Shown: positions 36,985-48,425 of the stretch, piece after piece
Layout of the letters: each line of letters begins with the position of its first letter
How positions within the stretch are numbered: position 1 is the stretch's first letter
From: Cucumis sativus
Taxonomy: Eukaryota; Streptophyta; Magnoliopsida; Cucurbitales; Cucurbitaceae
Length of the DNA: 64,000 nt
Assembly: GCF_000004075.3 (NCBI RefSeq)
Contig: NC_026660.2
Location: forward strand, 18,123,837-18,187,836
Direction of reading: 5' to 3'
The notes under the pieces: model-generated
The model's database searches: none
The model's input: only the letters and a program-made list of their open reading frames with translations
Told to the model about the DNA's origin: nothing
Program-made: the position numbers and the translations under genes

Positions 36985-39900
36985 TTGATAATTTCCTTTC
37001 CCAACTTGTTTCTACTGATGATCGGATCAAAATATCAATCTATGATATCAGTTATCTCTGTTCGTATTGACTTCCCAATGTTCAAAATATTATGTCTTTG
37101 TTGTTTACTCAAGAATCACACGTTGAAAATAAAATTAACAATGATGTTTCTCTACCCACTGTAAATGTTGCTACTCAACCATTAGAAAAGGAAGGTGAAG
37201 GCCGCAACTGAGGCAATCAAAACGATTTTCAGTACACAAATAATAACTCTCAATATAATCAGAGGAACCATGGTGGAGGTAAATCAAATAGAGGAGGAAG
37301 AGGAAACAGAAACAAACCTCGGTGTCAAATTTGTACAAAATTCGGTCACATTGTTGATCGATGCTACTTTCGATATGCTCCAAGAAATAATTCAGGTTTC
37401 TCTCCAAACTCATCTACACCTTCATATACTAATAATTCTTACAATCCACAGATGGCTGCCATGATTGCTGCTCCTGATATGAATATTGATTCTAATTGGT
37501 ACCCTGACTCTGGAGCTACAAACCACTTAACACACAGCTTGAGTAATCTATCCACTGGAGCTGATTATAATGGAGGAAATCAGATATATGCAGTAAATGG
37601 GTCAGGTTTGCCAATACTTTATTATGGTTCTTTGCATTTTAATTTAATTCATCATTTATTCCTTCAAAATCTTTGGTTCTGGAAAATTTACTTCATATCT
37701 CCTCCATTACAAAGTTTTTTTTGAATTTCATCCCGCTGTTTGTTATGTGAAGGATCAGGGAACTGGCCAAATTCTTCTCCAAGGACACCTCTGTAATGGT
37801 GTATACAAGTTTAGCCTCAAATCATCTTCTCCAAGTTTTTTGAAATTTGAATCTAATACTAGTCCTATTGCTTTAAGTATTGTCTTACATAATTATCATG
37901 TGAATGATATTGATATTTGGCATAAGAGATTAAGTCATCCTCACTCAAATGTTATCCGAAATGCCTTGAAAAATGTTTATAATGCCAATATCAGTATGAA
38001 TAAAATGAATTTATGTGAAGCATGTGCTCTAGAAAACATCATGCTCTTCCCTTTCCTACTTCAAATACTGAATATATATATCCTTTACAACTCATTGTAT
38101 GTGATTTTTGGGACCCTGCTTTTAACCTATCTAAAAATGGCTGCGTATATTATATTAGTTTTGTTGATGCATATAGTAGATATACTTGGATTTATTTTCT
38201 TCAATCTAAGTTTGATGCATTTGTAGCCTTTCAAAAATTCAAAACATTCATTGAAAAACAACTTGGCCGACCAATCATAATCTTTCAAACTGACAGGGGA
38301 AGTGAATTCAAACCTTCCATAGCTTACCTAAACAACCATGACGTTGAACATAGATTAACCTGTCCACACACTTCTCTCTCAAGCTACTTTACCTTTATCC
38401 TTTTGGGATGAAGCTTTCTCAACAACTGTGTATCTTATCAATCGCCTACCCACACCTATTCTTAATCACCTTAGTCCATTGGAAAAATTATTTGGTCAGG
38501 AAACCTAACTATCCTTCTCTAAAAAAATTTGGTTGTAAATGTTGTCCTTTCATCAAACCTTATAAATTCCACAAACTATCTTACAGATTCACATCATGTA
38601 CCTTCTTAGGCTACAGTTCATCCCACAAAGGTTATAATTGCCTTTCTCAAGATGGTCGCATTTACATATCCAGACATGTTCTATTTGATGAAAATTCCTT
38701 TTCCTATGCATCTTTTTCATCTCATTGTAAAACTTTATCAACAAAAAGTGTCTTGGCTACTCCAATCCAGTCCATAGTCCATAAGCCAACAATGAATCAT
38801 AATGAAGAGAGGCAACACACTAATACATTCACTGATAATAATGATAATTTGAATTCTACTGCTGTGTATCCCTTAGAAACAGGAAGTCAGGAACAATATG
38901 GAGATGAGTTACCAAGAGGAGACCGTGAGAATAAGCAAATATCATCACAGACCCAAGATGACTCTACCAATACAGATCAATCCTTAAATCTCAATACTCA
39001 TCCAATGGTAACTCGGAGCAAAAGTGGTATTTATAAACCTAAACCTTTCTTAATTGATTATACTGAGACTAAAGCTAAAGAAGCTTTAAAGCGTCCTCAC
39101 TGGAGGAAAGCTATGGAAGAAGATTTTAAAGCTTTAAAACAAAATAACACATGGAGTCTCACTCAGAAACAGGAAAATCAAAAAATGTACTGTGTTGGCT
39201 GTAAATGAGTTTTTAAAATCAAAAGAAACTCGGATGGGTTAATTGTTAGATATAAAGCTCGCTTAGTTGCTAAAGGGTTTCATCGAACACCGAACATAGA
39301 TTACAATGAGACGTTTAGTCCTATTGTGAAACTAGTTACAATACATATGCTTCTAACTATTTCTATTATGAAATGATGATAAAGCAGCTTGATGTTAATA
39401 ACGTGTTTTTACATGGTGAATTAGAAGAAAATGTTTACATGGAGCATCTAAAAGCACATCATCCTCTTGTTTGTCATCTAAAGATATCTATCTATGGGCT
39501 AAAACAAGCACCTCGGGCATGGTATGAAAAGTTAAGTTGTAGCTTACATACCTTAGGCTTTAAAACATCTAAAGCTGACCCATCTTTGTTAATTAGAATA
39601 ACTCCTACTTCATGTTGATATATTCTGGTATATGTTGATGATCTGATTATCATGGAAAATTATGATAAAATCTTGGATGATTTGATTAAGTCTTTAAACA
39701 GTAACTTTGCTCTTAAAAACCTTGGGACACTCAGTTATTTTCTTGGAGTGGAAGTATCGTATCCTACTAATGGAGGTATGTTTTTATCTCAAACAAAATA
39801 CATTACTGATCTATTGCAGAAGACATAAAGGATTGAGGCAAAACCAATCTCCACTCCGATGGTAAGTGGGCCATTACTTTTTGCTCATCAAGGTGAAGAC

Positions 39901-40620
39901 TTTCATGATGTCTATATGTATCATAGTACTGTTGATGCATTAAAATATGCCACTTTTACACATTTTGGGATATCATATAGTGTGAACAAAACATGTCAAT
40001 TTATGCTTTCTCCTAAAATTGCTCATTGGCAACATGTAAAACACATTCTAAGATACCCCAAAGGTGCTTTATCTCATGGTTTATGGCTTAGACGTACTAA
40101 TAACTTATCACTTGTTTATTTTGTTGATGCTGATTGAGCTTCTGATCCCAACGATAGACAGTCCACATCAGGCTATTGTGTTTACTTTGGTAACAATTAG
40201 TATCTTGGGGATCAAAGAAACAATCCATTATATCTAGATTTAGTACTGAAGCTGAATACAGATGTCTTGCTTTACTTGCTACTGAATTAGTATGGATTCG
40301 TTCTCTATTAGTTAACTCATGCATCACTATACCTCATCCTCCTATTTTGTGGTGTGATAATTTGAGTGCAGTCCACTTAAGTGCTAATCCCATATTGCAC
40401 TAAAAAATGAAACACGTTGAACTTGATATTTACTTTGTTCGAGATTTGGTTAAGAAGAAAAAATATTTGTATGTCATCTTCTAGCGTTACAACAAGTTAT
40501 AGATATTCTTACCAAACCATTGTCTGCTTCATCATTTCACAAGTTAAAGAACAAACTCACCGTTATTGACGCAACAACCATTGGTTTACCGGGGATTGTT
40601 TGTTTAATTTTGTTAAGTTT
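36985..40620 (+). mobile_element. Decayed Ty1/copia retrotransposon body, no LTRs seen
   Basis: Coding remains in copia order on the plus strand: part of Gag (37020-37190), a CCHC zinc knuckle (37323-37364, C-X2-C-X4-H-X4-C), protease with a DSGA site (about 37505), GAG-pre-integrase with H..H..C..C (37740-38030), integrase core with TDRGSEF (about 38290), reverse transcriptase (KARLVAKGF near 39255, YVDD at 39631-39642) and RNase H (about 40230-40560). Integrase before RT defines copia, not gypsy. Frameshifts (for example near 37400, 37720 and 38030) and stops (39616-39618 just before YVDD, 39826, 40136) make it dead. The Gag N-terminus and both long terminal repeats are missing. It stands where gene B of the PGG array should be. 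Confidence 0.92.
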
Positions 40621-40634
40621 TGAGTCAATGAACT

Positions 40635-40980
40635 TTTGGATGTAATTTGCTTTCAGTTTTAAGTTTTGAGTTAATAAACTTCAATTGTGATTTGTTATTT
40701 GGTTTCATAATTATCATATTCTTTCTCTACTCTCTACTAACATATAAGTTCCATTTTTTTTTTGTTGATAGAAAACAAAAACAAATTTTTTTCTTCACTT
40801 TATTCCAATTCACGTTTGGTTCCAAACACACTTGTACAATAATAAGTTGAAAAACATTGGATGGATTTAAGTAAAACGTGGGTTGAAGATTGAAGAAGTT
40901 GCTTGAGTACATGAAAAGTTTCTCAAAAATTCCAAGAACAAACAAACCACCAGTTAAAAAACAAAATGTAATTCAGTGTT
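40635..40980. repeat. PGG-unit downstream region, copy B
   Basis: AAGTTTTGAGTTAATAAACT followed by TCAATTGTGATTTGTTATTTGG is almost the same as the sequence just after the intact gene (42695-42736). It shows that copy B once had, or was derived from, a PGG gene 3' end. Confidence 0.7.
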
Positions 40981-40984
40981 CAAA

Positions 40985-41700
40985 TTTGCCAACTGATTTA
41001 AAATCAAAGTCATTGCCTAAGTCATTTTTATGATTTTCAAGATGAACCACTTGGGCTTTCTTGACTTGCATTGCATCCTATCAATTAAAGGGAATATAAG
41101 AAGTTTGGTGGAAATACGTAAGTGGGAAAATGAGGTCATAAATATAAGAGGCTTCTGACCTATGCATTTTTCTTTGATGAACAATACTCATGAACTTAAT
41201 GAACTATGCAGATTCATTTTCGTGGTCAAATAGAATGATATTTATGTTTAAAGAAATTAAAACAATAATATTTAATTGTAAAAAGTGTTTTACTAATAAA
41301 CAAATGAACTTAATATATCATAGTTTTTAATAGGATTGTCCTTTATACTAATCTAATTAACGAGTAAGGAGCAAATAAAATATTCTTGTGTATTAATAAA
41401 ACATTTTTTTTTCCTGGACACAATTTATGGAAGACTAAAATATTATTTAGATTCATATGCTTTAAATTTGTTCAATTTTATATTGATTCATATACTTTGA
41501 AGTTTGTTAAAAATGTTTTTTAGATAATTTAAGATTTATTAAAAGTAGGAAAAGATAACTAAAATCAAACAAAATTCAAAATATAAAGTCAAAAAGGGTG
41601 TCTGACCAGAAGAAGATACACTACAATAATGGTAATGTCTTAAACAATAATGTGATCTTTTGTTTCTATTCCAATATCACTTGTAATATAATACATTAAT
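40985..41700. repeat. PGG-unit upstream region, copy C
   Basis: Third copy of the upstream block and the only one still attached to an intact gene. Best match is with copy B (36180-36880). It likely contributes distal promoter sequence to the gene at 41920. Confidence 0.7.
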
Positions 41701-41752
41701 CCTCAAGTTGGGAAAGGAAATTATGTGTGAGTGGTGCATTGCATTATGTACT

Positions 41753-41793
41753 GTCTTGTGGCTGCTAAGAGGAGATAGTTCCTGGCATCTTCC
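41753..41793 (+). promoter_or_regulatory. Conserved upstream block of PGG2
   Basis: Contains GGCTGCTAAGAGGAGATAG then TTCCTGGCATCTTCC. A near copy in the same orientation lies at 43613-43653 before PGG3 (GGCTGCCTAAAGAAGAAGAT then GGTTCCTCCCATCTTCC). Both are about 130-170 bp before the ATG. Either a shared cis-element or a remnant of duplication. Confidence 0.45.
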
Positions 41794-41843
41794 ATTGGAC
41801 TTCATTACTTCATTACTTCATCAAAATCATAAAGCCACTGCCC

Positions 41844-41851
41844 TATAAATA
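41844..41851 (+). promoter_or_regulatory. TATA box of PGG2
   Basis: TATAAATA lies 76 bp upstream of the ATG at 41920, a normal plant distance with a short leader. Confidence 0.6.
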
Positions 41852-41919
41852 TAAGCATATGAGAAGGGGTTTTTGTAAATTGTAATTCATAAGAAGTTTT
41901 TACAAGTAATATAATCATA

Positions 41920-42605
41920 ATGTCAAAAGCAGGGGCAAAGAATGAAGAGGCAACAGTAGTATCTATAGATACTGCAAGTGAAAATAAAAAGGATAGAGAA
42001 GAGAAGAACAGTGGTTGGATGAAACCAGGAGATGTGGATTTTGTAATGGTAAGTCCTTCAATTTCTCTGCTCTTTTTGTTTCTCCCTCTGGCCTCTATCC
42101 GTTATTAGTGGTTGGATGGAGCTTTCATTACTGTTTCATTTTCTTTTGCTCACCTTATTATTTGTCAATTTCACGACAGGTTGTCGTAACATTCATCGCA
42201 GCCGTGGCATTCCAAGTAGGAATAAACCCACCGGGCAGTGTATGGCAGGAGGACAAGAATGGGTTTACTGCAGGTAAATCAATAATGGCATCAAAATCAC
42301 CTTCGGAATACAAGAAATTCATGGCGGGAGTGACACTATGTCTTGGATTTTCATTGATCCAGTTATGTGTGATGTTATTCAGATGGTATCTCAAAAGTTA
42401 TTCAGTTAGGAGAATGATTATGTACATACTGATGCTGTGTACAATAGCGCCAATGATTGTTTCGTTTTGGGCCTCTGTTAAAGCTTTGACACCTGATGAA
42501 AAACTAATGTCTGAGATCACTGCTACCATATGGTCTATTTTGGGAGTCTATCTTATAAGTCTCCCAATTATTCTTCTATACTACCTAGTCAAGACGTTCT
42601 TGTGA
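41920..42605 (+). CDS. PGG-domain membrane protein without ankyrin repeats (PGG2, copy C)
   Basis: 184 aa, exons 41920-42048 and 42180-42605 (ATG/GTAAGT donor, GACAG acceptor), joined as DFVM-VVVTF. Charged Lys/Glu-rich N-tail (1-39), TM1 about 40-57, motif NPPGS (59-63) in place of NPPGG, AGKSIMASKSP block, TM2 91-112, TM3 121-143, TM4 155-181. The 131-bp intron falls at the start of TM1, unlike PGG1 where the intron lies after the PGG motif. It is the sole intact gene of the three-unit tandem array. The Gly-to-Ser change in the motif for which the family is named may affect the loop; consequence unknown. Likely location is an internal or plasma membrane, by family. Confidence 0.85.
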
Positions 42606-43560
42606 GTTATATCATTTTCCTAATGGTTTTATCTTCTATTAATTTCTTTAATTCATAAAAAAAATCAATGTAATTTGTTTAATTTTCTTTTGTAAGTTTT
42701 GAGTTAATAAACTTCAATTGAGATTTGTTATTTGGTTTCTAATAGTTAACTGTACTCTCCCCTTGCATGGTATGGTGGACTTAGTTAACAAATATTATTA
42801 GGGAATCACTTAATTTTTTTTGAATTCCCGGGCACATATTGATTGTTTTGAAACGAAAGAGAAAATTTGAAACTATAACAAAGATTATATTGAGTTCTAA
42901 ACAAAACATGAATTCATATCTTCTTTTTTAAAACAAAAAACAATGATATTCATGAAACCATTTTCCTGGCAGCTGCGGTTTAGGATATGCTGTTTCGTTT
43001 CAAACTTAATTTATTCAACAAGTTGGCAAAATGATTTGATAGGACAGTACAGGCACATGGGGCCAACGTACTGAAATTGCTGAGCAAAAGCAATATGTAA
43101 TAATGTTATCTCATCCAACTTGACTGACTCATATATCATTCAAGATTCTAAATGAATGAATAATATTCAAACTTTCTCAAACTCCATTAAATATCTATGT
43201 TCCTTATAATCTGTCCAATTAGTAACCTAAAATGGTAAGTTTTCAGTGTCTTTACTAACACCATTTGCCTATGATACTTCAAATAATTTTTTAAAATTTT
43301 CGTTTCAAATACAGACCAATGAACTAAAATATTTACAAAATATAATAAAATTTTAGAATTTATCCTATCATACACACTAATAAAAATATATTTTATAAAT
43401 ATTTTTAATTGTTTATCCATTTGAAATAATTTACTAATTAAAAAGAATAATTCTATTCAATTATTTCGTTTTTTATTTTTGGTCTTTGAAAATTAACTAG
43501 TTTTTTCCATTTACCAAACATTATATTTCCTTTTTAAATTTAAAATTCTCATTTTATTTA
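42606..43560. other. Intergenic DNA between PGG2 and PGG3
   Basis: The first 130 bp is the 3' flank shared with copies A and B. 43020-43180 resembles 31080-31330. The rest is AT-rich with no coding signal. Confidence 0.5.
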
Positions 43561-43612
43561 TATATGAATAGTCCACTTTTGGGGAGGAAAATATGAGGGT
43601 GTAGTCAGTCTT

Positions 43613-43653
43613 TCTTGGCTGCCTAAAGAAGAAGATGGTTCCTCCCATCTTCC
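43613..43653 (+). promoter_or_regulatory. Conserved upstream block of PGG3
   Basis: Counterpart of 41753-41793, about 130-170 bp before the PGG3 start. Confidence 0.45.
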
Positions 43654-43784
43654 TTCCTCACTCACACATTCACACGTTATTCAAATCCAAAACCCTATAA
43701 TTACAACTTTATGTTATAATAAGAAAAGCATCACTTGCAAAGCAAAATATCCATTTAAAAGCTATTGAAAACAAGAAGCCAACA

Positions 43785-44363
43785 ATGTCAAGACAGAACA
43801 ATAATGGAGCTGAATCAGTAGCAATAACAATAGACACAACAGACGATACAGGTCATGAGAAGAACAAGATGATGAACAACAATAATTGGATGAGAGAAGA
43901 CACAGATTTCCTAATGGTAGTAACGACATTCATTGCAACCGTAGCATTTCAAATCGGGACGAACCCGCCGGGTGGCGTATGGCAAGAAGACGATAAACAG
44001 GGAAAGTACTTTGCTGGGAAATCCATAATGGCTACAAAATCTCCTTCTGATTTCATTGGATTTTTGGTAACAATTACAGCTTGCTTTGTGTTTTCAGCAA
44101 TGCAATTCGCTGTTCTGTTCCTTAAGAAATGGCCAGTTGGTGCCAAAAATTGGTCATTTTCAAGGTTCATTCTTTATTCAACTATGGGATTGGCCGTTTC
44201 TTCCATGGGATTTGCTTATGGATGCTCTGTTAGAGCTTACACACCTGACTCAGAGGAAAATACTCTTTTTGTTATTTCTTTTATTACTATGTTGGGATTT
44301 CCTATTAGTTTGGCTGCCATTTCAATTTATTTACAATACTTTAGTAAATCTTCATCTTCTTAA
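43785..44363 (+). CDS. Intronless PGG-domain membrane protein (PGG3)
   Basis: Single-exon gene of 192 aa. Asn/Asp-rich soluble N-tail (1-40), TM1 about 41-58, NPPGG at 60-64, VWQEDD then AGKSIMATKSPSDF, TM2 90-113, TM3 126-149, TM4 160-184, Ser-rich end. It follows PGG2 in the same direction, 1.18 kb after its stop. Unlike PGG1 and PGG2 it has no intron, so an intron was lost here or gained there. No poly(A) tail or flanking duplication points to retroposition, and it keeps an upstream block like that of PGG2. Function unknown; membrane-anchored partner of ANK-PGG proteins is one idea. Confidence 0.88.
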   Translation: MSRQNNNGAESVAITIDTTDDTGHEKNKMMNNNNWMREDTDFLMVVTTFIATVAFQIGTNPPGGVWQEDDKQGKYFAGKSIMATKSPSDFIGFLVTITACFVFSAMQFAVLFLKKWPVGAKNWSFSRFILYSTMGLAVSSMGFAYGCSVRAYTPDSEENTLFVISFITMLGFPISLAAISIYLQYFSKSSSS

Positions 44364-44548
44364 ATGTTTATATCACATCCTTTGTTTTCATTTCTGTATG
44401 TCCTTAAATTTGATTTTTGTGAGGATTTTTAATATTTTGCCAAAACTAAACATAGATTAAATAGTCCAAACATAAATTGTGTTTTGTAATTTATTACCCA
44501 CGCATATAAACTAATAATTATTAAATTACTTCCAACAGCTAGCCAAAG

Positions 44549-44558
44549 TATATATAAA
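44549..44558 (+). promoter_or_regulatory. TATA box of the PGG pseudogene
   Basis: TATATATAAA lies about 70 bp upstream of the ATG at 44629, so the promoter core is still present although the coding region is broken. Confidence 0.55.
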
Positions 44559-44628
44559 ACTCTCTCATCAATAACAACCAAGTATATATCAACACAAACA
44601 AATTAAAGATTTCCGAATTCCATTAACA

Positions 44629-45280
44629 ATGTCAAGAGAAGTAGCAGATGACTCAGTACTTCCAATAGAAACTGATCAAACTATAAATGTTAAGGATAAA
44701 GAAAATCGAAAGAAGAAGAATGAAGGAGGAGAAAGGGATAGGGATTTTCTAATGGTAGCAACAACATTCATTGCAGCCATGGCTTTCCAAGCCGGGACGA
44801 ATCCTCCAGGCGGCGTATGGCAAGAACGACAGCAACCCGAACTACGAACAAGGCAAATTCATAATGGCTACGAAATCTCCTTCTTTATTCATCAGTTTCA
44901 TGAGCGACGTTACGGTTTGTTTCGCATGATCAGCGATGCAGTTTATAGTGCTGTTGGGTAAGTTTTCTAAAAAAGTTGGTCGGTTTCTAAGAGTTTTATT
45001 TACTTCACAATGGGGTCTGGAATATCAGCCATCGTTGTTGCTTATTGGTCCGCCATTAAAGCTTTGCCTCCCGAAGCTCAAATGTCTCATGTCATTGTTA
45101 TGCTCAAATTAAAACTACTCTTGTTCTTAGTATTGTTTCGCTCCCTATTTCTATGTATATATCGAAAAGAAACGACTTGCATCTCGTTAGAGATCCTAGA
45201 CCCTTCACATAATTTCTTTGTTATCGTATTGTACAATGATATGATATATATTGTCTGCTTTATAAGCATATAAATCCTGA
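44629..45280 (+). pseudogene. PGG-domain gene broken by frameshifts and a stop (PGG4 pseudogene)
   Basis: The first 67 codons are intact and typical: charged N-tail, TM1 (DFLMVATTFIAAMAFQAG), NPPGGVWQE. After that the family reading jumps frame near 44826 (FIMATKSPS continues in the next frame), meets TGA at about 44928-44930 just before SAMQFIVLL, and jumps again near 45005 where MGSGISAIVVAYWSAIKALP resumes. The last membrane segment appears in yet another frame (SIVSLPISMYISKR). All four membrane segments can be traced in order, so this was once a full gene of about 190 codons. It lies 266 bp after PGG3. A truncated protein with only TM1 and the PGG loop could in theory still be made. Confidence 0.82.
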
Positions 45281-48200
45281 TTTGGCTTGAAATATCTTGA
45301 ACAACCCTTGTATAAAAATCTCACTGTATTCTTTATTCTTTCAAGATAATAAAATTATAGTAATTTTTCCGTTGCATATTGACGTATAATTAACATACTA
45401 TTAGTGAATCATATAAATGTATAGCTAGGGCTCCAACACGTCACCAAAAGTTACATAATACAATTTCTTCGAGGTTTGATTCTAATTTGCTTTATCTCAT
45501 TGTTTTTGTCATACGTACACACTTTCCATTTACAAAACTAATTTAGCATATTTTGGTTACAAAATCTCAATGGTTTTGGTGGGTATTTTGTTAAATCATC
45601 TCCCTCCCTAAAAAATGCAGAAAATTGTACTATTAATTAGTTGATTATATTTATATATTAACTTAGAAACTCCTTTAATTTATTTTTCAGAAAATGATAC
45701 TTACAGTGTTAGTAGGTGCACCTCCAAGCAATCCCACTAGAAGAACACCTTCTTAGCACTTTTATCATCCTCAAAGATATATTCAATAAAATATAGAGAA
45801 TACAAAGTTCAGGTCCATTACAAGTTGGCTAGAGATAAACCACAAATAAAGAGTTAACTAAAAACATTAATATTTAAAGCAATAGATGTAGGAGAATAAC
45901 TTTTGAAAAGCTTGTTTATTTAAGACCAAAATCAGTGAGCTGCTTGCATATATTCTCCCAAAAGCTAATAGAAGAAGTCATGGTCGTTGTTGTTGAAGAG
46001 TCTTCTATTCATTTAATTTCCATCCAGATGGCCCAAGTGAATCACTCCCCTTTGAGACTTTGTATTCATAGAGCAAATGTGGTTGCATATCGAGTCTCTT
46101 AGGTTGTTTGTATTGTTTGTTCAATCAGAGTGTGCCTTATAGCTATACTTCTTTGACTATAAAAAAAAGTATAAAATATAACTTTTTTAATCATATGGTA
46201 TTGTATATGATCTTATGTTGTCCTCATTGTAACGTTGTTAACGAGAACTTAATGTTGCTATATACTATGCCTTAAATCTTCCAACGCCACCAATTGAAAG
46301 TACATTACAATTTGTAATTGTTTTGTGCAAATTTATTAGTCACTATACTTGGTAATTATTCAGGGTTTCTTAAAAATTAGAATATTCCCTAGCTTTAATA
46401 TCTATTTGAGTTTTTCATTTTTTTTAAATTTAACTTATAAATGCTATTGCCTTCACTTAAGTTTCTATGTTTTTTTGTTGATTGATGTTTTAAGAAGTTA
46501 GATTATTTTATTTTTAGAATTTAGCTAATAACTCAAGTGTTTCTTTGAAAAAAAATGGAAGGAAACATGGTAAATTTTAACCAAAGACATATGATCATTG
46601 CATATAAAGCAACCAAATATTATAAAAGTAGCAAAGCTTAAATCAACTGCAAATGTAACAAAAGTTATCTTCAACTTGTAGAAAACATCCAAAAACTCCA
46701 TTAAAGTCACAAAAAGGCTCAAAATTTTCAATGTTAGTTGTAGAAGGTAATAGATGTCTAATAACTAAATTTGGTTTGGTACTTTATTTGTTAAGTGATA
46801 CACTTAATTATTCTTTTGCCTCTACCGGATTGAAAGAGTATTCGAAGACATAATTTTCAATAATATGCATCTAGATATCTCAATAAATTACAAACTAAAA
46901 GTTGAACTTTAGAATGCAACTGTGTTCGAACGAATAACTAGATTTCTTGCAAAAAGGAACAAAATTATTGGTCGACAAAAAAAGTACTTTTCTTAGGTTT
47001 TTGGACTTCAAAATTTAATGGAGTGTTCGTTACAACATTTTCCAAATTCTGAATTTGGGCACCTTTCTATATATATATAGTTGACATAATTATATGAAAA
47101 GTGAATGAAAATTAATTTTCTAATATTACAAAAATACCATCATACACCATTCATTATCACTAGAAATTTGTCAATCCCTAAAATATTCTTTAAATACTAG
47201 TGAATTTAAACCAAACTCTATTAATAAAAGTGGTATAAAAAATTAGATAAATTCACAAATTATTTTATTTGAGAATGGACGAGAACTACGACGAATGCTT
47301 GATCGTGTGATGCTATGAACAATACCCGCTCTAATGTGTCCATTATTGCCTAAGTCACTATTGGGTCAAAGTGGTATTATGCTTAATAGAGTTTGCTTTT
47401 ACCTCATTAATTTGATTATTAGTTCCTTTATTTATACATTTTTTCCTTAAATAAGGAATAATAATGTAAATATATAAATTATTTAAGAAGAAAAAGAAAA
47501 AGGAGAGTGTAAAAAGGCAAACATATTGTAAATAATGCAAGAGACTATTATAGTCTTTATTAAAAATATGAATTCCTAAAAGAATACTTCTTTGCAAAGA
47601 ATCCTTTTTTTTTCCTTTTTAATTTTTTTAATAATATGGACATAATTCCACTAATTTGGTTTTGTGGTATTCAAAACTCTATTAATTAAACTAAAAATTT
47701 ATTTTTCTTTAAATGTGTTTGTGAGAATAAAATCAACCGAAATAGTTATATATGGACAAAGTTTATCACGAATAAAATATAAAATTTTACTATATTTTAT
47801 AAATATTTTTAACATTTCTACTATAATTTACAATATGAAAAAAAAAAGTAGCGAGCATCAAAGTTTTATAATTTAAAATTTTCAAATATTTATTCTAAAC
47901 ATCTAAATTTATGTTGGTCGAGTTACACTTATCTTTGTTCAGTCACATCAACTTTTAAAAATATTTAAATTTAATTATATTTTCTCTTCGTAATTAAAAA
48001 GTCGGGTGCATATAAGTATTACTCGTCTACTGATAACCTCAAAGGCACGCAAAGCCAAGGGAAGGCAACTTTTTCACAAAAGTCACACACCATTTTTTGT
48101 GTCCCAAAATTGCTTCTTTGCAAAGAGTGGTTCATTGTGACTCAAAAAAGTTTTATTTATCTATGAAATGTTACTTTTTTCAATTCTTACATTTTTTTTT

Positions 48201-48360
48201 ATTTTATTTATTCCAACGTATCAAAAATTCTAAAGCAGTTTTCTATTGTAAGATAAATAACTTTTTTTAAAAAGAACCCCAATAACTTAGATATAAAAAG
48301 ATACCATTAGAGAAAGGTTTCTTTTTAATCTTTTACACATGGTTGCCAATTGAATTCAGA
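45281..48360. other. Intergenic DNA before ANK-PGG2
   Basis: 3 kb without a supportable gene. 45700-46130 is less AT-rich and may hold an old element, but no domain or ends are seen. ATTGCCTAAGTCACT at about 47346 repeats a phrase of the PGG upstream blocks and may be a fourth, very decayed copy. The remainder is AT-rich. Confidence 0.45.
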
Positions 48361-48362
48361 GC

Positions 48363-48369
48363 TATAAAA
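48363..48369 (+). promoter_or_regulatory. TATA box of ANK-PGG2
   Basis: TATAAAA lies 63 bp before the ATG at 48426. Confidence 0.6.
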
Positions 48370-48425
48370 CCACACCATCCGAAATGTAGTGGAAGTAAAA
48401 AGGTTGAACACACAACAAATAAAGA

